NCBI GenBank assembly: GCA_025361385.1
Contig: JANYAJ010000432.1
Location: forward strand, 1 to 5,786
Direction: 5' to 3'
Source of the DNA: Nitrospira sp.
GTDB taxonomy: Bacteria; Nitrospirota; Nitrospiria; Nitrospirales; Nitrospiraceae
DNA length: 5,786 nt
Shown here: positions 4,131 to 5,786 of the stretch, piece after piece
Numbering within the stretch: the stretch's first letter is position 1
How the letters are laid out: every line of letters begins with the position of its first letter
Notes under the pieces: generated by a model
Seen by the model: the letters and a program-made list of their open reading frames with translations, nothing else
Told to the model about the DNA's origin: nothing
Databases searched by the model: none
Program-made: the position numbers and the translations under genes

Positions 4131-5636
4131 ATGGCCAACCGTATGATGGCCGACGCTACACAAAGACCACTTTCCAAGGATCGCATGACTGCGCGGGACC
4201 TCATCGAGACATGGGCACTCCGGCTTGAAGCCGAGCAGAAACGGGTGAGCGCCACGGCGCGTGACCAGCCCATTGCTCAGGTAGCAGGCCGACTTCTGCA
4301 TACCATCGGTACGCTGCATCTCTACGAGCTGACACTTCCGCATGGTTCGTCCATCGAACATGACACGCCCCTCTCCATTATCCCTCCGGACGACATGGAA
4401 CCAACAGAAGGGATCGTACTTGGCGGGCAAGGTAATGTGATCCTTGCGCAGACGTTCGACACGCTTGGACAGTCCTGCGCCAACACGACTGTGGTTCCTG
4501 ATCGGGCCGGGCTTCTCGCCACGTCGGCCAAGCGATTGCGCGACATGCTCGCGCAACCAGACGCCTTTCGGCTCGGTCCGGCAGACCGATTGGCCCCCCT
4601 CCTCGAGACCACGACGAAAGCAGGAGAACTGTCAGGAACAGGGCCTGGCTCCTCGATTCTCATGACCATTTGGTCAGACGAGCTATCGGTACGACGGCAG
4701 CGATTGGCTGTCCTCGTCATCGAACTGATTCGTGCGAATAAGCGCATCCTGCTGGTCTGTCCCGATCACCAGGCGGCGGATGCACTCGTCGGAACCATCG
4801 CGCGGGCCATGAAAGCCATCGGCCTCACGTATAAGACCTGGGTCAGTCGCTATGAAATGACCCTGGCCCACCAGGCCGAGGGTATCGGGATTCAGGAACT
4901 GGGGTTCGAAGCCCAGATGCACCAGTTCTATGCCAAGTCGCGCGCAGACAAAGCCGCGCTCAGGCGCAAATACGAGCGGTTTCGAGAGTTGACCCCTGTG
5001 TTGGCCTACAAGGGGCAGAAACAAAAAGATCTCGATGAAGTGCGCCTTCTGGAATGGCGACTGCTCACGCAACTCACCGACGTACAGAACAAGATCAAAG
5101 ACGTGACTACCACGCTGGCCGAATACGAGAACCTCCCGCTCTTTCGGCGGCTCAGCTTGCAAGCCGTCGGAAAAAACGTCGAAACGCTGCATCAATATCT
5201 CGAACTGTATGAGAGTCAATGCGCCGAATTGAAGGGGGAGCTCAATGTCGCCAAGGTGCGAATCGACGAACTCGTGCCGGAGGCCGCGGTGCCGAAAGAC
5301 ATGCGGCCGGAGTTTGACGAACTCAAAGAAGACATCGTCCATCTGGGCGGGACGAAAAAGATCCGGGAATTGCTCGCGGCCGAGGAAGATACCAACCGCC
5401 AGGCCTTCATCCAAAATCGACGACTCGTGGTCACCACCGCATCGCGGGTACTGAGCGATCCCCTGTTCAGTCGCGTCCGGTTCGATATCTTGATCGCCGA
5501 TGAGGCACCCTGGATCGCGGCGGCTCCCTTGCTCGGCGCCGCCGGGCTCGTCCGGGAGCGGATCGTGATCAGCGGCGACACCAGGGACATTGCGAAGGCC
5601 GGGCTCTGGGCTTCGCAAGCGGTGCAACCCAAGTAA
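4131..5636 (+). CDS. Degenerate SF1 helicase-like (COG1112/AAA_11-type) protein with coiled coil
   Basis: A 501-residue protein of unknown function. Two segments look like the first RecA domain of DNA2/IGHMBP2-type superfamily 1 helicases. The first (168-220) runs SGTGPGSSIL, then ELIRANKRILLVCPDHQAADAL, matching the helicase 'GPPGTGKT...VLVCAPSNxAVDNL' pattern, but the Walker A lysine is missing. The second (431-486) runs RLVVTTASRV, FDILIADEAP (a Walker B-like DEA at 457-459) and IVISGDTRD, in place of the usual GDxxQLPP. The protein then ends about 15 residues on, so the second RecA domain is absent. Between them, at about 265-375, lies a charged, probably coiled-coil stretch (for example KAALRRKYERFREL), like inserts in COG1112 proteins. 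ATP hydrolysis is unlikely. The start is uncertain: ATG 4131 has only a weak AGG, while ATG 4185 has AAGGA but just 4 bases of spacing. The frame is intact and long, so it is likely expressed rather than a pseudogene. Confidence 0.65.
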   Translation: MANRMMADATQRPLSKDRMTARDLIETWALRLEAEQKRVSATARDQPIAQVAGRLLHTIGTLHLYELTLPHGSSIEHDTPLSIIPPDDMEPTEGIVLGGQGNVILAQTFDTLGQSCANTTVVPDRAGLLATSAKRLRDMLAQPDAFRLGPADRLAPLLETTTKAGELSGTGPGSSILMTIWSDELSVRRQRLAVLVIELIRANKRILLVCPDHQAADALVGTIARAMKAIGLTYKTWVSRYEMTLAHQAEGIGIQELGFEAQMHQFYAKSRADKAALRRKYERFRELTPVLAYKGQKQKDLDEVRLLEWRLLTQLTDVQNKIKDVTTTLAEYENLPLFRRLSLQAVGKNVETLHQYLELYESQCAELKGELNVAKVRIDELVPEAAVPKDMRPEFDELKEDIVHLGGTKKIRELLAAEEDTNRQAFIQNRRLVVTTASRVLSDPLFSRVRFDILIADEAPWIAAAPLLGAAGLVRERIVISGDTRDIAKAGLWASQAVQPK

Positions 5637-5650
5637 TTCAAGCCCGTTGC

Positions 5651-5680
5651 TTGACGGGGACCTCAATAATTCAGGATAAT
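5651..5680 (+). promoter_or_regulatory. Strong promoter for tRNA-Leu
   Basis: TTGACG (5651-5656, 5 of 6 consensus), an 18-base spacer, then GATAAT (5675-5680, 5 of 6). The start point would be near 5687, leaving about 12 bases of leader before the mature tRNA at 5699. A C-rich stretch (CCCC, 5681-5684) follows the -10 box, the kind of GC-rich discriminator associated with stringent (ppGpp) control of stable-RNA promoters; that control is inferred. Confidence 0.75.
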
Positions 5681-5698
5681 CCCCTTCCACCTCGATGT

Positions 5699-5785
5699 GC
5701 CGAAGTGGCGAAACTGGCAGACGCACTAGATTCAGGGTCTAGCGCCCGCAAGGGTGTGCGGGTTCAAATCCCGCCTTCGGCACCA
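5699..5785 (+). tRNA. tRNA-Leu (anticodon CAG), CCA encoded
   Basis: A complete 87-base class II tRNA that decodes CUG. The acceptor stem GCCGAAG (5699-5705) pairs with CTTCGGC (5775-5781), followed by discriminator A and encoded CCA (5783-5785). The D stem is GCG/CGC. The anticodon stem CTAGA/TCTAG (5726-5730, 5738-5742) holds the loop TTCAGGG with CAG at 5733-5735. The long variable arm CGCCC-GCAA-GGGTG (5743-5756) is typical of leucine tRNAs. The T arm is GCGGG/CCCGC (5758-5762, 5770-5774) around TTCAAAT. All stems are well paired, and discriminator A73 is a leucine identity element. It has its own promoter. Confidence 0.97.
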
Positions 5786-5786
5786 A

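Noticed and set aside
4107..4556. - strand open frame opposite the start of the helicase-like gene and the repeat end
   Set aside because: It has no motif and no ribosome binding site, and it spans both a repeat border and a coding region.
4683..5726. Long open frame (347 codons) on the - strand opposite the helicase-like gene
   Set aside because: It lies antisense to a frame with recognisable helicase motifs, has no family resemblance, and its 5' end runs into the tRNA-Leu gene. It looks like a shadow of GC-rich codon use.
5637..5785. tRNA-Leu as an integrated-element attachment site explaining the truncated helicase
   Set aside because: There is no integrase and no duplicated tRNA 3' end in the window, and the helicase-like frame ends cleanly before the tRNA's own promoter. 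It cannot be tested without sequence beyond 5786.

Overview
The window looks like bacterial chromosome with moderately high GC, an even mix of strands and no plasmid or phage hallmark genes. The best guess for the host is a Nitrospira-like member of the Nitrospirota. This rests on gene content (a free-standing CpoB/YbgF-like TPR protein close to anhydro-MurNAc kinase) and on a dispersed-type repeat ending in CAGCATCCTGCTAG, which I remember as common in Nitrospira genomes. Both points are recollection, not a search, so the taxonomy is moderately uncertain.

Layout from left to right. (1) The last 79 codons of a GGDEF-domain protein on the + strand, whose start lies outside the window. (2) On the - strand, converging on it, a right-handed parallel beta-helix protein of 264 residues with its own sigma70-type promoter. 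(3) A 353-base divergent intergenic region containing a perfect 8-bp inverted repeat. (4) On the + strand, a small exported TPR protein of the CpoB/YbgF type. (5) On the - strand, a two-gene operon: anmK (anhydro-N-acetylmuramic acid kinase) followed 7 bases later by a membrane-anchored DUF2726 protein. (6) A 384-base divergent intergenic region. It holds the anmK promoter, a 23-base palindrome and a roughly 200-bp MITE/REP-like repeat with terminal inverted repeats and a strongly folded core. (7) On the + strand, a 501-residue protein resembling the first RecA domain of a COG1112/AAA_11 superfamily 1 helicase, with a long coiled-coil insert, a Walker A lacking its lysine and no second helicase domain. 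(8) A strong promoter and a complete tRNA-Leu(CAG) at the right edge.

The one clear functional theme is the cell wall. AnmK salvages anhydro-MurNAc released during peptidoglycan turnover, and CpoB-type TPR proteins work in the periplasm at the septum in coordination with peptidoglycan synthesis. Linking the two here is inference from proximity, because they are convergent and not co-transcribed. The points most worth a second look are the repeat between anmK and the helicase-like gene, and the helicase-like protein, which keeps Walker B-like residues but appears to have lost the nucleotide-binding lysine.
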